Assembly (NCBI RefSeq): GCF_022662375.1
Contig: NZ_JAKNQL010000011.1
Span: forward strand, 62,001 to 126,000
Length of the DNA stretch: 64,000 bases
Source of the DNA: Pseudomonas sp. CROZ-RG-20F-R04-15
GTDB lineage: Bacteria > Pseudomonadota > Gammaproteobacteria > Pseudomonadales > Pseudomonadaceae
Direction of reading: 5' to 3'
Positions within the stretch are counted from its first letter, which is position 1. Each line of letters starts with the position of its first letter. The position numbers and the translations under genes are program-made. The notes under the pieces were generated by a model. It was not told where the DNA came from, did not search any database, and was given only the letters and a program-made list of their open reading frames with translations. This document shows, piece after piece, positions 1-8,136 of this stretch.

Positions 1-538
1 CGTTAGTTCGGCGAAACTCAACTAACAGAATCGGACAGGGAAACACTTCAAACAACTGCCGCGCCAGATCCTGTAATGGCTCGATATGTGTTCGGCCAAA
101 ATACAGGGTCAGCGTAAAACCTTCGGTATCACTGTAGAGATGATGACTGAGGGCTTTCTCCAGGGTTTTGTCGAGATCGTCCAGTGCCAGGCCGTAGAGT
201 GATTTTTTCGTCAGTTCGCTGATGGTGCGCACCGACGGAATCACCTTGTGCCCGCGGGCTTCGGCCAGCAACGAGCAGTAGTAGCCGTGGCCGAGGTACT
301 TGTAGCTGCGGCACAGATTGATCACCTGCACACGTTTTCCCGTCTCGCTGTCGCAGCTGTGCTCGAGGTACTCCTGAGCCGTCACGATGTCTTCACTGGG
401 GAAGTATGAAGCCCAGTCTTCCTTGCGCTCGACAATGATTACAACCTGGCTGGATGTTTTGATCGCCGAGTTTAAATAAGTTGCCGCCGGCAAACTTTGC
501 TCGGATACTTCGCGCCAATGACCCTGTACCGCTGACAT
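1..538 (-). CDS. RimK-like ATP-grasp family protein, N-terminal part (cut by window edge)
   Basis: The first 179 residues of a protein that runs off the left edge. The visible part matches the N-terminal domain found in front of RimK-like ATP-grasp ligases: a VVIIVER strand, an INLCRSYKYLGHGYYCSLLAEARG segment split over residues 75-98 and an HKVIPSVRTISEL stretch. The ATP-grasp half, which would catalyse amino acid or peptide ligation, is outside the window, so the activity is inferred from the family. The ATG at 538 starts MSAVQGHW. It is divergent, with 92 bases between, from the acetyltransferase/C39 gene at 631, a pairing that recurs in pseudomonads and suggests a shared peptide substrate. 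Confidence 0.7.
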   Translation of the reverse strand, partial: MSAVQGHWREVSEQSLPAATYLNSAIKTSSQVVIIVERKEDWASYFPSEDIVTAQEYLEHSCDSETGKRVQVINLCRSYKYLGHGYYCSLLAEARGHKVIPSVRTISELTKKSLYGLALDDLDKTLEKALSHHLYSDTEGFTLTLYFGRTHIEPLQDLARQLFEVFPCPILLVEFRRTN

Positions 539-630
539 AGAGATTGATCCGTTGGAGAACAAGACCTTTTCTATTAAGCACGAAGTTTTTCGAAAGTCTC
601 GTTTCGTTACGTAACTTTTACGGTGGTCAT

Positions 631-1731
631 ATGAAGGCTGTTTTTCGTTTGGCGGTAGTTGAAGACTTGCCGGCGCTGCTGGCACTGGAAATGCAATGTT
701 TCACCACGGACCGGCTCACCAGTCGCAGCTTTCAATGGATGATCACCCGCGCTCACGGGCGGCTGCTGGTGGCCGAGTGCGACGGGCAATTGCTGGGTTA
801 CGCGTTGGTGTTGTTTCATCGCGGCACTTCACTCGCGCGGCTGTATTCCATCGCGATCGCGGTTGAGGAGCGAGGCACCGGTCTCAGCAAACAACTGCTG
901 CAACGTATCGAGGCGCTGGCGCTGGAGCACGACTGCGCGTACCTGCGCCTGGAGGTGCGTACCAACAACCCTGCCGCGATTGCGCTGTATGAACGCAATG
1001 GCTACCGGCGCTTTGCACTGATTCACGATTACTACGAAGACCACGCCGATGCGCTGCGCCTGGAGAAACGCATTCTTCAGCATCGCGACACGCGCAGCAT
1101 CAAGGTGCCTTACTACCCGCAAACCACCGACTTCACCTGTGGCCAGGCGTGCCTGTTGATGGCCATGGGCGCACTGCAATCGGATCGTTTATTGGAGCGC
1201 CGAGAAGAACTGCAGATCTGGCGTGAAGCGACCACGGTGTTCATGACGTCCGGCCATGGCGGTTGCAGTCCGCAGGGATTGGCGTTGGCGGCGTGGCGTC
1301 GGGGCTTCAAGGTGTGCTTGCAGTTGAGTCTGGCTGGGCCGCTGTTCCTCGACGGTGTGCGTGATGCGCATAAAAAAGACGTCATGCGTTTGGTGCACGA
1401 CGAGTTCACGGCGCAATTGCAGGACACCGATGTCGCGTGCGTGATCGGTGCGGCGCTGGATCTGCCGCGCTTGCTCGCTGCCGGCGGGCAGCCGCTGGTG
1501 TTGATCAGCAGCTATCGGCTGACCCGTTCCAAATCGCCGCATTGGGTGGTGGTGACCGATTGCGACGAAGATTTCGTATACCTGCACGACCCGGATGTCG
1601 ACCACAGCCAGCATCGACAGCCTATGGACTGCCAGCATGTGCCGGTGAGTCATGGCGAGTTCGACAAGATGTGCCGGTTTGGCCGGGGCAAATTGCGTGC
1701 GGCGGTGGTGGTGTATTCCCGCGAAACGTAA
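631..1731 (+). CDS. Fused GNAT acetyltransferase / C39-type peptidase domain protein
   Basis: A 366-aa two-domain protein. Residues 1-150 are a GNAT N-acetyltransferase (RimI-like) with the acetyl-CoA loop ERGTGLSKQLL. Residues 160-366 resemble the C39 peptidase family that trims double-glycine leaders: Cys170 in DFTCGQACLLMAM, His304 in KSPHWVVV and Asp320 in YLHDPD, so the Cys-His-Asp set is complete. No membrane segment or ABC transporter part is present, so it is cytoplasmic rather than an exporter. The ATG at 631 is preferred over upstream in-frame starts because the GNAT fold begins at once. Together with the divergent RimK-like ligase it may modify a peptide; that role is inference. 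Confidence 0.8.
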   Translation: MKAVFRLAVVEDLPALLALEMQCFTTDRLTSRSFQWMITRAHGRLLVAECDGQLLGYALVLFHRGTSLARLYSIAIAVEERGTGLSKQLLQRIEALALEHDCAYLRLEVRTNNPAAIALYERNGYRRFALIHDYYEDHADALRLEKRILQHRDTRSIKVPYYPQTTDFTCGQACLLMAMGALQSDRLLERREELQIWREATTVFMTSGHGGCSPQGLALAAWRRGFKVCLQLSLAGPLFLDGVRDAHKKDVMRLVHDEFTAQLQDTDVACVIGAALDLPRLLAAGGQPLVLISSYRLTRSKSPHWVVVTDCDEDFVYLHDPDVDHSQHRQPMDCQHVPVSHGEFDKMCRFGRGKLRAAVVVYSRET

Positions 1732-1738
1732 GCGTCCA

Positions 1739-1832
1739 CATGCAGGAGTTGCCGCAGGCTGCGATCTTTTGATTTTGAAAACCAAGATCAAAAGATCGCA
1801 GCCTCGTTGCACTCGACAGCTCCTACAGGGGA
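1739..1832. repeat. REP-like inverted repeat, GGCTGCGATCTTTTGAT type
   Basis: Two arms, GGCTGCGATCTTTTGAT and ATCAAAAGATCGCAGCC, fold into a long hairpin, flanked by a second pair of half-sites (GCAGGAGTTGCCGCAG and GCTCCTACAGG). It lies between two convergent genes and could also end transcription of both. It differs in sequence from the GAGCAGGCTCGCTCCCAC repeats elsewhere in the window. Confidence 0.75.
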
Positions 1833-1839
1833 ATAGCCG

Positions 1840-2994
1840 TCAAGGTGCGGGCTTCAGACCGATCTTGTACAGCGAGCCCTTCTCTTCATCCGTCAGCACA
1901 TACAAATAGCCGTCCGGCCCTTGCCGCACATCGCGGATGCGCTGCTTGAGTTCGCCGAGCAAGCGCTCCTCGTGCACCACTTTGTCGCCATCGAACTGCA
2001 GGCGAATCAGTTCCTGAGTTACCAAGGCGCCGATAAATGCGTTGTGCTGCCACGGCTTGAAGCGGTCGGCATCGTAGAACGCCATACCGGTGACGCCCGG
2101 CGACCTCTCCCAGACATGGTGCGGCGCGACAGTGCCTTCGGCAGTTTTACCCTGGGCTTCCGGGATCGGCTGCATCGAGTAATTGATGCCGTGGGTCGCC
2201 AGTGGCCAGCCGTAATTCTTGCCGCGCTCGATGATGTTCACCTCATCGCCACCACGCGGGCCGTGCTCGTTTTCCCACAACGTACCGGTCCATGGGTTGA
2301 GCGCCGCGCCCTGCGGGTTGCGCAGGCCGTATGCCCAGATCTCGGGACGAACGCCGGACTGGCCGACAAAGGGATTGTCGTCCGGCACCTTGCCGTCCGG
2401 ATAGATGCGCACGACCTTGCCTTGCAGCTTGTCGAGATCCTGCGCCGTTGGCCGGTCATTGTTCTCGCCCAGGGTAATGAACAGATAGCCATCACGGTCA
2501 AACACCAGCCGCGAGCCGAAATGGTTGCCAACCGAAAGCTTCGGTTCCTGACGGAAGATCACTTTGAAATCCTTCAGCGTCTTCAAGTCATCTGAAAGCC
2601 GTCCCCGCCCGACGGCGGTGCCTGCCTTGTCGCCGGCACCGCCGCCTTCGGCATAAGAAAGATAGACCAGGCGATCCTCTTTGAAGTCCGGCGACAGCAC
2701 GACATCCAGCAACCCGCCCTGCCCTTTGGCCCAGACCTGCGGCACCCCGGAAATCGGCGCCGACAATTTGCCGTCGGCGCTCACCACGCGCAGATTGCCG
2801 GGACGTTCGCTGACCAGCATGCCTTGGCGATCCGGCAGGAACGCCAAGGCCCATGGATGCTCAAGGCTTGCGCTGATGGTCGTGACTTCGAGGGTGCCCT
2901 GTTCGCTTTGCAGCTCTTTAGCGGCGGCGGCGAATACCGGAGCGCTGATCAGCGCGCCGGCGCAGACAGTGGCTAGAAGGGTTTTACGCAACAT
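1840..2994 (-). CDS. PQQ-dependent aldose sugar dehydrogenase, periplasmic
   Basis: A 384-aa member of the soluble glucose/sorbosone dehydrogenase family (E. coli YliI type), a six-bladed beta-propeller that oxidises aldose sugars with PQQ in the periplasm. Residues 1-22 are a signal peptide ending PVFAAAA. Family hallmarks seen are HPWALAFLPD, the LGENNDRPTAQDLDKLQGK segment, WAYGLRNPQGAALNP and ENEHGPRGGDEVN, which contribute the PQQ pocket. The ATG at 2994 follows AAAGGAATCGTGC; a longer reading to 3051 lacks such a site and would bury the signal peptide. The true sugar substrate cannot be told from sequence. Confidence 0.88.
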   Translation of the reverse strand: MLRKTLLATVCAGALISAPVFAAAAKELQSEQGTLEVTTISASLEHPWALAFLPDRQGMLVSERPGNLRVVSADGKLSAPISGVPQVWAKGQGGLLDVVLSPDFKEDRLVYLSYAEGGGAGDKAGTAVGRGRLSDDLKTLKDFKVIFRQEPKLSVGNHFGSRLVFDRDGYLFITLGENNDRPTAQDLDKLQGKVVRIYPDGKVPDDNPFVGQSGVRPEIWAYGLRNPQGAALNPWTGTLWENEHGPRGGDEVNIIERGKNYGWPLATHGINYSMQPIPEAQGKTAEGTVAPHHVWERSPGVTGMAFYDADRFKPWQHNAFIGALVTQELIRLQFDGDKVVHEERLLGELKQRIRDVRQGPDGYLYVLTDEEKGSLYKIGLKPAP

Positions 2995-3024
2995 GCACGA
3001 TTCCTTTTGTTCGTTTGCAAAGGC

Positions 3025-3046
3025 CGGCAGAACCTCTGTTCTGCCG
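3025..3046. terminator. Hairpin between two minus-strand genes
   Basis: CGGCAGAAC-ctct-GTTCTGCCG, a perfect 9-bp stem just after the stop of the 106-aa gene and upstream of the sugar dehydrogenase start. There is no strong T-run, so it may attenuate rather than stop transcription. Confidence 0.45.
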
Positions 3047-3047
3047 C

Positions 3048-3368
3048 TCAACGGTTGCTGTCTCCGCTACGCGAAGGAGGGTTGGGAATGAACGTGGGGG
3101 GTGTGCCCGGCACCGAGCGGATCGGCTGGCCGTTGCCAATGCCTCGGTTCTCGACCGTAGGCTGACGTGGCGTCGGCACAGTGTTCGGTCCCCGAACGGG
3201 GGGAGCGCTCGGCTGGGTGCCCTGCATGCTGTTGGGGTTGGCCCGGCGAATCGGACTGTTGTAGGGGTTATTGCTGTTGCCGGTCGGGCTTTGCGCCAAC
3301 AGGACGTCGGCATGAAACAGACCGCCACTGAGGGTCAGGACGACGATGCCAAGCAGAATGCGGTTCAT
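3048..3368 (-). CDS. Hypothetical secreted Pro/Asn-rich protein
   Basis: A 106-aa protein with an N-terminal signal peptide (residues 1-26, MNRILLGIVVLTLSGGLFHA then DVLLAQS). The rest is low-complexity, rich in Pro, Asn, Ser and Arg (NSNNPYNSP, QPSAPPVRGPN, PPTFIPNPPSRS), with no cysteines and no recognisable domain, so probably disordered in the periplasm. It lies 53 bases upstream of the sugar dehydrogenase on the same strand and could be co-transcribed, with a hairpin between them. Function is unknown. Confidence 0.6.
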   Translation of the reverse strand: MNRILLGIVVLTLSGGLFHADVLLAQSPTGNSNNPYNSPIRRANPNSMQGTQPSAPPVRGPNTVPTPRQPTVENRGIGNGQPIRSVPGTPPTFIPNPPSRSGDSNR

Positions 3369-3557
3369 GACGCTGCCTCTCGATGGGCCAGGGATAGAGC
3401 CTTCGAGTCCACGCTACGCCGAGGGTTCGGATTTGTTAACCCACAAGCCTTAAACAACATGTAACACGACTTGACCGAGTCCTGGGAAACCCGCGCATTT
3501 CGGGGAAACTTTCAGCCACAGCCGCAGGTCATCCGATCATCACTCGGAGAACGCATC

Positions 3558-4424
3558 ATGGCTCGGGCAATCTGGAAAGGCGCGATCAGTTTCGGACTGG
3601 TACACATCCCTGTCGCACTGGTCTCGGCGACCTCTTCGCAGGGCGTCGATTTCGATTGGCTCGACAGCCGCAGCATGGACCCGGTGGGCTATAAACGGGT
3701 GAACAAGGTCACCGGCAAGGAAGTCACCAAGGAGCACATTGTCAAAGGTGTGGCCTATGAAAAAGGCCGTTATGTGGTGCTCAGCGAAGAGGAAATCCGC
3801 TCGGCGCACCCGGTTTCAACGCAGACCATCGACATCTTTTCTTTCGTCGACGCCGAGCAGATTCCCCTGCAAAACATCGACACGCCCTACTACCTGGCCC
3901 CCGACAAGCGTGGCGGCAAGGTCTACGCGTTACTGCGCGAAACCCTGAGCAAAACCAATAAGGTCGCCCTCGCCCGCGTGGTGCTGCATACGCGCCAGTA
4001 CTTGGCGGCGTTGATGCCGCTGGAAGATGCATTGGTGCTGGTGAAATTGCGCTGGCCGCAGGAGGTGCGTGGCCTCGATGAGCTGGAATTGGGTCCTGAA
4101 GTGACCAAGCCACAGCTGGCCAAGGGTGAACTGGACATGGCCAAGCGGTTGGTGCAGGACATGAGCGCCGACTGGAAGCCCGAGGATTACAAGGATGAGT
4201 TCGAAGACAAGATCATGGCGCTGGTCGAGAAAAAGGCCCATGAGGGCGAGATCGAGGACGTTGAAACGGTGGGTGGCGAGGAAGAACGCAAAACCGCTGA
4301 TGTGATCGACTTGACCGAGCTGCTCAAACGCAGTCTGGGCGGGAAAGCGGCGGCCAAGCCGAAGGCGAAGCCTGCCAACAAGACAGCGCCAGCCAAGAGG
4401 ACTAAGAAAGCCTCCGGCGAATGA
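3558..4424 (+). CDS. ku: Bacterial Ku, non-homologous end-joining protein
   Basis: A 288-aa homodimeric Ku that binds DNA double-strand ends and recruits the ligase LigD. The start MARAIWKGAISFGLVHIPV is the family signature, followed by the beta-barrel core (LALARVVLHTR-like region, ALMPLEDALVLVKLRWPQEV). The last 40 residues are a Lys/Ala/Pro tail (KAAAKPKAKPANK), as in other Ku proteins with an extended basic C terminus. The ATG at 3558 has CGGAGAACGCATC before it; an in-frame extension upstream adds only non-conserved residues. No ligD is in the window, so it must be unlinked if present. Confidence 0.95.
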   Translation: MARAIWKGAISFGLVHIPVALVSATSSQGVDFDWLDSRSMDPVGYKRVNKVTGKEVTKEHIVKGVAYEKGRYVVLSEEEIRSAHPVSTQTIDIFSFVDAEQIPLQNIDTPYYLAPDKRGGKVYALLRETLSKTNKVALARVVLHTRQYLAALMPLEDALVLVKLRWPQEVRGLDELELGPEVTKPQLAKGELDMAKRLVQDMSADWKPEDYKDEFEDKIMALVEKKAHEGEIEDVETVGGEEERKTADVIDLTELLKRSLGGKAAAKPKAKPANKTAPAKRTKKASGE

Positions 4425-4470
4425 GAATCCAAGTAACGTCAGGCAAATGACAGGTTGTATTTGAGAAAGT

Positions 4471-4566
4471 CTTCGCGAGCAGGCTCGCTCCCACAGGGTT
4501 CTGAGTCGAGTGCGAAATTCGCATTCACCCAATTCCACTGTGGGAGCGAGCCTGCTCGCGAAGGGG
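4471..4566. repeat. REP inverted pair
   Basis: Two copies of the TTCGCGAGCAGGCTCGCTCCCAC element in opposite orientation, 40 bases apart, in the gap between the convergent ku and lpxO genes. Such pairs are common at gene ends in Pseudomonas and can be mobilised by RAYT transposases; none is encoded here. Confidence 0.9.
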
Positions 4567-4588
4567 CCAGCCAAAGCAATGCAAAAAC

Positions 4589-5488
4589 TCAGATCAGAAT
4601 GAACACCGCCAGCAAACCGCCGAAGATCGCCCACTTTTCCATGTAGTAACGCTTGCGATTGCGCTTTTTCAGTTCTTTGCCACGCAAACGGATCTTGTAG
4701 ATCCGGGTAAACAAGCGGTTGATCCCGCCAGTGCGGTCGCCGGCATCGTTCGGTGCACCGGCAGCGGACATCACCGTACGGCTGAACCAGGCGTTGCACG
4801 CTGCAGCCCAGCGGTACTTCATCGGCCGTTCAATGTCGCAGAAGAGGATGATGCGGTTCTTGTCGGTGGTGTTTTCGGCGTAATGAATAAACGTCTCGTC
4901 GAACACCACCGCTTCGCCGTCACGCCAGTGGTAGCTCTCACCATCGACGTTGATGTAGCAGCCGGCGTCGTTCGGCGTGTCCAGACCGAGATGGTAACGG
5001 TAGGAACCTGCATACGGGTCACGGTGGCGTACCAGCTTCGAACCCGGCGGCAGCTCGGCAAACATCGCCGCCTTGATCGAACCGATGCTCTGCACCAGCT
5101 CGGTGGTACGCGGGCACAGTTTCATGGCCGACGGATGGCTCTCGCCGTACCACTTCAGATAGAAACGCTTCCAGCCGCTCTTGAAGAACGAGTTGAAGCC
5201 AACATCGTCGTATTGGTTGGAGCGCTTGATTTCGCCGGCACGCAGCAGGTTTTGACCTTCTTCACGGATTTCTTCCCAGTGCGCCTGCAACGGGCTCAGA
5301 TCAGGGAACTCGGCCGGGTCGAGATAAGGCTTGTTCGGCTTTTTCGAGAACAGGTACAGAAAGCAGTTGATCGGCGCGAGAAACGTCGAATGGTCGCTGA
5401 GCTGTCGACCCAGTTTGTGGCGCACACGGCCACGCAAATGAACGTATGCAATCGAAATGACATAAATAGCAGCAATGATGAGTTTCAC
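4589..5488 (-). CDS. lpxO: Lipid A 2-hydroxylase LpxO (aspartyl/asparaginyl hydroxylase family)
   Basis: A 299-aa Fe(II)/2-oxoglutarate dioxygenase that adds a 2-hydroxyl to secondary acyl chains of lipid A at the inner membrane. An N-terminal membrane anchor (KLIIAAIYVISIAYVHLRG) is followed by the catalytic domain with iron ligands in RHRDPYAGSYRYHLGL (HxD) and FIHYAEN (distal His), plus WRDGEAVVFDE. A second hydrophobic segment closes the C terminus (WAIFGGLLAVFILI). No ATG is near the start; the GTG at 5488 gives the usual family length, and a GTG at 5500 adds four residues. Neither has a clear Shine-Dalgarno, so the start is uncertain. Confidence 0.9.
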   Translation of the reverse strand: MKLIIAAIYVISIAYVHLRGRVRHKLGRQLSDHSTFLAPINCFLYLFSKKPNKPYLDPAEFPDLSPLQAHWEEIREEGQNLLRAGEIKRSNQYDDVGFNSFFKSGWKRFYLKWYGESHPSAMKLCPRTTELVQSIGSIKAAMFAELPPGSKLVRHRDPYAGSYRYHLGLDTPNDAGCYINVDGESYHWRDGEAVVFDETFIHYAENTTDKNRIILFCDIERPMKYRWAAACNAWFSRTVMSAAGAPNDAGDRTGGINRLFTRIYKIRLRGKELKKRNRKRYYMEKWAIFGGLLAVFILI

Positions 5489-5868
5489 GGAAATCGTCAC
5501 ACGTCAGAAGTGAACAAACTGCGCGCTTGGCGGCCTGGGGCCCAGCGTCTTATGCAGTGGTCTGAATACACATGGCACGTCCTTGAGCCCGCGCCAGAAA
5601 CCGGGCGCTCGGTGAAAGATGGCATTTTAGCCACAGTTTGTAACCGATAGTGAATCTTCAACTGTGAAAAACTGTCCTGCGATCATGCCAATCGGCGATC
5701 GTGGCGTGATCGCCCTATCGTTTAAAGCGCCAGACCAGTACAATCGCCGCCAAACTTTACGCGCCCCCTTGGTTGATGACGGGACTTCCCCGCTTCAGCG
5801 CACTTTGACTCGGGCCAAGCGCTGCAGCCGCACCCTCGCTTTTTAAGAATGCTTCGCAGGAAAAACTC
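5489..5868. other. Intergenic region between divergent lpxO and ybiT
   Basis: About 380 bases with no credible gene on either strand. It must hold both promoters. A TACAAT hexamer at 5739-5744 is a fair -10 for ybiT, but the matching -35 position is poor. A small dyad CGGCGATCGTGGCGTGATCGCC lies near 5692-5713. No repeat element was seen. Confidence 0.4.
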
Positions 5869-7455
5869 TTGATCTCTACAGCTAACATCACGATGCAGTT
5901 CGGCGCCAAGCCGCTCTTCGAAAACGTTTCGGTCAAATTCGGCGCGGGCAATCGCTACGGTCTGATCGGCGCCAACGGTTGCGGCAAGTCGACCTTCATG
6001 AAAATCCTCGGCGGTGACCTCGACCCGTCCGGCGGTCAGGTCATGCTCGAGCCGAACGTGCGCCTGGGCAAGTTGCGTCAGGATCAGTTCGCCTACGAAG
6101 AATTCACCGTGATCGACACCGTGATCATGGGTCACGAAGAGCTGTGGAAGGTCAAGGCCGAGCGCGACCGCATCTACTCGCTGCCGGAAATGAGCGAAGA
6201 AGACGGCATGGCCGTGGCCGAGCTGGAAACCGAATTCGCCGAGATGGACGGCTACACCGCCGAATCCCGCGCCGGTGAACTGTTGCTGGGCCTGGGTATC
6301 GGCATCGAGCAACACTTCGGCCCGATGAGCGAAGTCTCGCCAGGCTGGAAACTGCGCGTATTGCTGGCGCAGGCGCTGTTCTCCGATCCGGAAGTGCTGT
6401 TGCTCGACGAACCGACCAACCACCTGGACATCAACACCATTCGCTGGCTGGAAAACGTGCTGACCCAGCGCAACAGCCTGATGATCATCATCTCTCACGA
6501 CCGTCACTTCCTGAACAGCGTGTGCACGCACATGGCTGACCTGGATTACGGCGAGCTGCGCCTGTTCCCGGGCAACTACGACGAGTACATGACCGTGGCG
6601 ACCCAGTCCCGCGAGCAACTGCTGTCGGACAACGCCAAGAAGAAAGCGCAGATTTCCGAGCTGCAATCGTTCGTCAGCCGCTTCTCGGCCAACGCCTCGA
6701 AAGCCAAACAGGCCACGTCCCGCGCCAAGGCGATCGACAAGATCCAGCTGGCCGAGGTCAAGCCTTCCAGCCGCGTGAGCCCGTTCATCCGCTTCGACCA
6801 GAACAAGAAGCTGCACCGCCAGGCGGTCATCGTCGAAAAAATGGCCAAAGGCTTCGACGGCAAGCCATTGTTCAAAGACTTCAGCTTCCAGGTTGAAGCG
6901 GGCGAGCGCGTAGCGATCATTGGCCCGAACGGTATCGGTAAAACCACCCTGCTGCGCACCCTGGTCAACGAACTGACCCCGGACGCCGGCAGCATCAAGT
7001 GGACCGACGCGGCCGAACTGGGCTACTACGCTCAGGATCACGCGCACGACTTCGAAGACGACGTCACGCTGTTCGACTGGATGGGTCAGTGGACTCAGGG
7101 CGAGCAGATGATTCGCGGTACTTTGGGCCGCATGCTGTTCTCCAACGACGAGATCCTCAAGTCGGTCAAGGTCATCTCCGGTGGTGAGCAAGGTCGCATG
7201 CTGTTCGGCAAGCTGATCCTGCAAAAGCCGAACGTGCTGATCATGGACGAACCGACCAACCACCTGGACATGGAATCCATTGAAGCGCTGAACCTGGCGC
7301 TGGAAAACTACCCGGGCACGCTGATCTTCGTCAGCCACGACCGTGAGTTCGTATCGTCCCTGGCCACGCGCATCATCGAGCTGAGCCCGGATGGCGTGAC
7401 CGACTTCAGCGGCACTTACGATGACTACCTGCGTAGTCAGGGTGTGGTGTTCTAA
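5869..7455 (+). CDS. ybiT: ABC-F family ATPase YbiT
   Basis: A 528-aa soluble ABC-F protein with two nucleotide-binding domains and no membrane part; the family acts on ribosomes to relieve stalling. Domain 1 has Walker A GANGCGKST and Walker B LLLDEPTNHLD; domain 2 has GPNGIGKTT and LIMDEPTNHLD, with an inter-domain linker around residues 240-310 (AKKKAQISELQSFVSRF). Identity to E. coli YbiT is plain along the whole length, including the C terminus (SHDREFVSSLATRI). The start is TTG at 5869 with AGGAAAAACTC in front; no in-frame ATG precedes conserved residues, the next being at residue 9. Confidence 0.95.
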   Translation: MISTANITMQFGAKPLFENVSVKFGAGNRYGLIGANGCGKSTFMKILGGDLDPSGGQVMLEPNVRLGKLRQDQFAYEEFTVIDTVIMGHEELWKVKAERDRIYSLPEMSEEDGMAVAELETEFAEMDGYTAESRAGELLLGLGIGIEQHFGPMSEVSPGWKLRVLLAQALFSDPEVLLLDEPTNHLDINTIRWLENVLTQRNSLMIIISHDRHFLNSVCTHMADLDYGELRLFPGNYDEYMTVATQSREQLLSDNAKKKAQISELQSFVSRFSANASKAKQATSRAKAIDKIQLAEVKPSSRVSPFIRFDQNKKLHRQAVIVEKMAKGFDGKPLFKDFSFQVEAGERVAIIGPNGIGKTTLLRTLVNELTPDAGSIKWTDAAELGYYAQDHAHDFEDDVTLFDWMGQWTQGEQMIRGTLGRMLFSNDEILKSVKVISGGEQGRMLFGKLILQKPNVLIMDEPTNHLDMESIEALNLALENYPGTLIFVSHDREFVSSLATRIIELSPDGVTDFSGTYDDYLRSQGVVF

Positions 7456-7491
7456 AAGCAGCCTCAAGTATTGAGCTGCTAGCTTCAAGCT

Positions 7492-7520
7492 AAAGCCCTG
7501 TCCATGTGACGGGGCTTTTT
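7492..7520 (+). terminator. Rho-independent terminator after ybiT
   Basis: AAAGCCCTGTC-catgt-GACGGGGCTTTTT: GC stem with one mismatch pair and a five-T tail, 37 bases after the ybiT stop. Confidence 0.8.
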
Positions 7521-8028
7521 GCATTCCAAGGTGAGGGATTTGCTGGTGCGGCTACCTTCGCGAGCAAGCTCGCTCCCACAGGGGAATGCATTTCAAGGTG
7601 AGGGATTTGCGGGTGCGGCCACCTTCGCGAGCAGGCTCGCTCCCACAGGGGAATGCATTCCAAGGTGAGGGATTTGCGGATGCGGCCACCTTCGCGAGCA
7701 GGCTCGCTCCCACAGGGGAATGCATTTCAAGGTGAGGGTTTTGCTGGTGCGGCTACCTTCGCGAGCAGGCTCGCTCCCACAGGGGAATGCATTTCAGGGT
7801 GAGGGATTTGCTGGTGCGGCTACCTTCGCGAGCAGGCTCGCTCCCACAGGGGAATGCATTTCAAGGTGAGGGATTTGCGGGTGCGGCCACCTTCGCGAGC
7901 AGGCTCGCTCCCACAGAGGAATGCATTTCAAGGTGAGGGTTTTGCTGGTGCGGCTACCTTCGCGAGCAAGCTCGCTCCCACAGGGGAATGCATTTCAAAG
8001 GTGGGAGCGAGCCTGCTCGCGAAGGGGC
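7521..8028. repeat. Tandem array of seven 67-bp REP-bearing units
   Basis: Units begin with GCATTYCAAGGTGAGGGATTTGC at 7521, 7588, 7655, 7722, 7789, 7856 and 7923, exactly 67 bases apart, each containing one TTCGCGAGCAGGCTCGCTCCCACAGGGGAAT REP arm in the same orientation. An eighth unit starts at 7990 but breaks after 11 bases into an inverted REP arm (8001-8028). Units differ at only a few positions (for example CTGGTGCGGCTA versus GGGTGCGGCCA). No coding gene fits; 67 is not a multiple of three. Confidence 0.95.
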
Positions 8029-8136
8029 CATCAGCAGCTACATCAATCCTCAGGGAAATTAGTTAGCCTGCTTTCTTTTATATGACGCTCAAGCCATGAT
8101 GCGAGCTCTCCCACCGCCGCCCGCGAACGAGTCCTC

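Noticed and set aside
5722..7524. 600-residue open frame on the minus strand
   Set aside because: It lies opposite ybiT, is rich in His, Val, Gln and Arg as antisense of GC-rich genes tends to be, and has no ribosome site or domain.
7521..8028. CRISPR array
   Set aside because: Repeats and 'spacers' are both conserved between units, and each unit holds a known REP hairpin. No cas genes are near.
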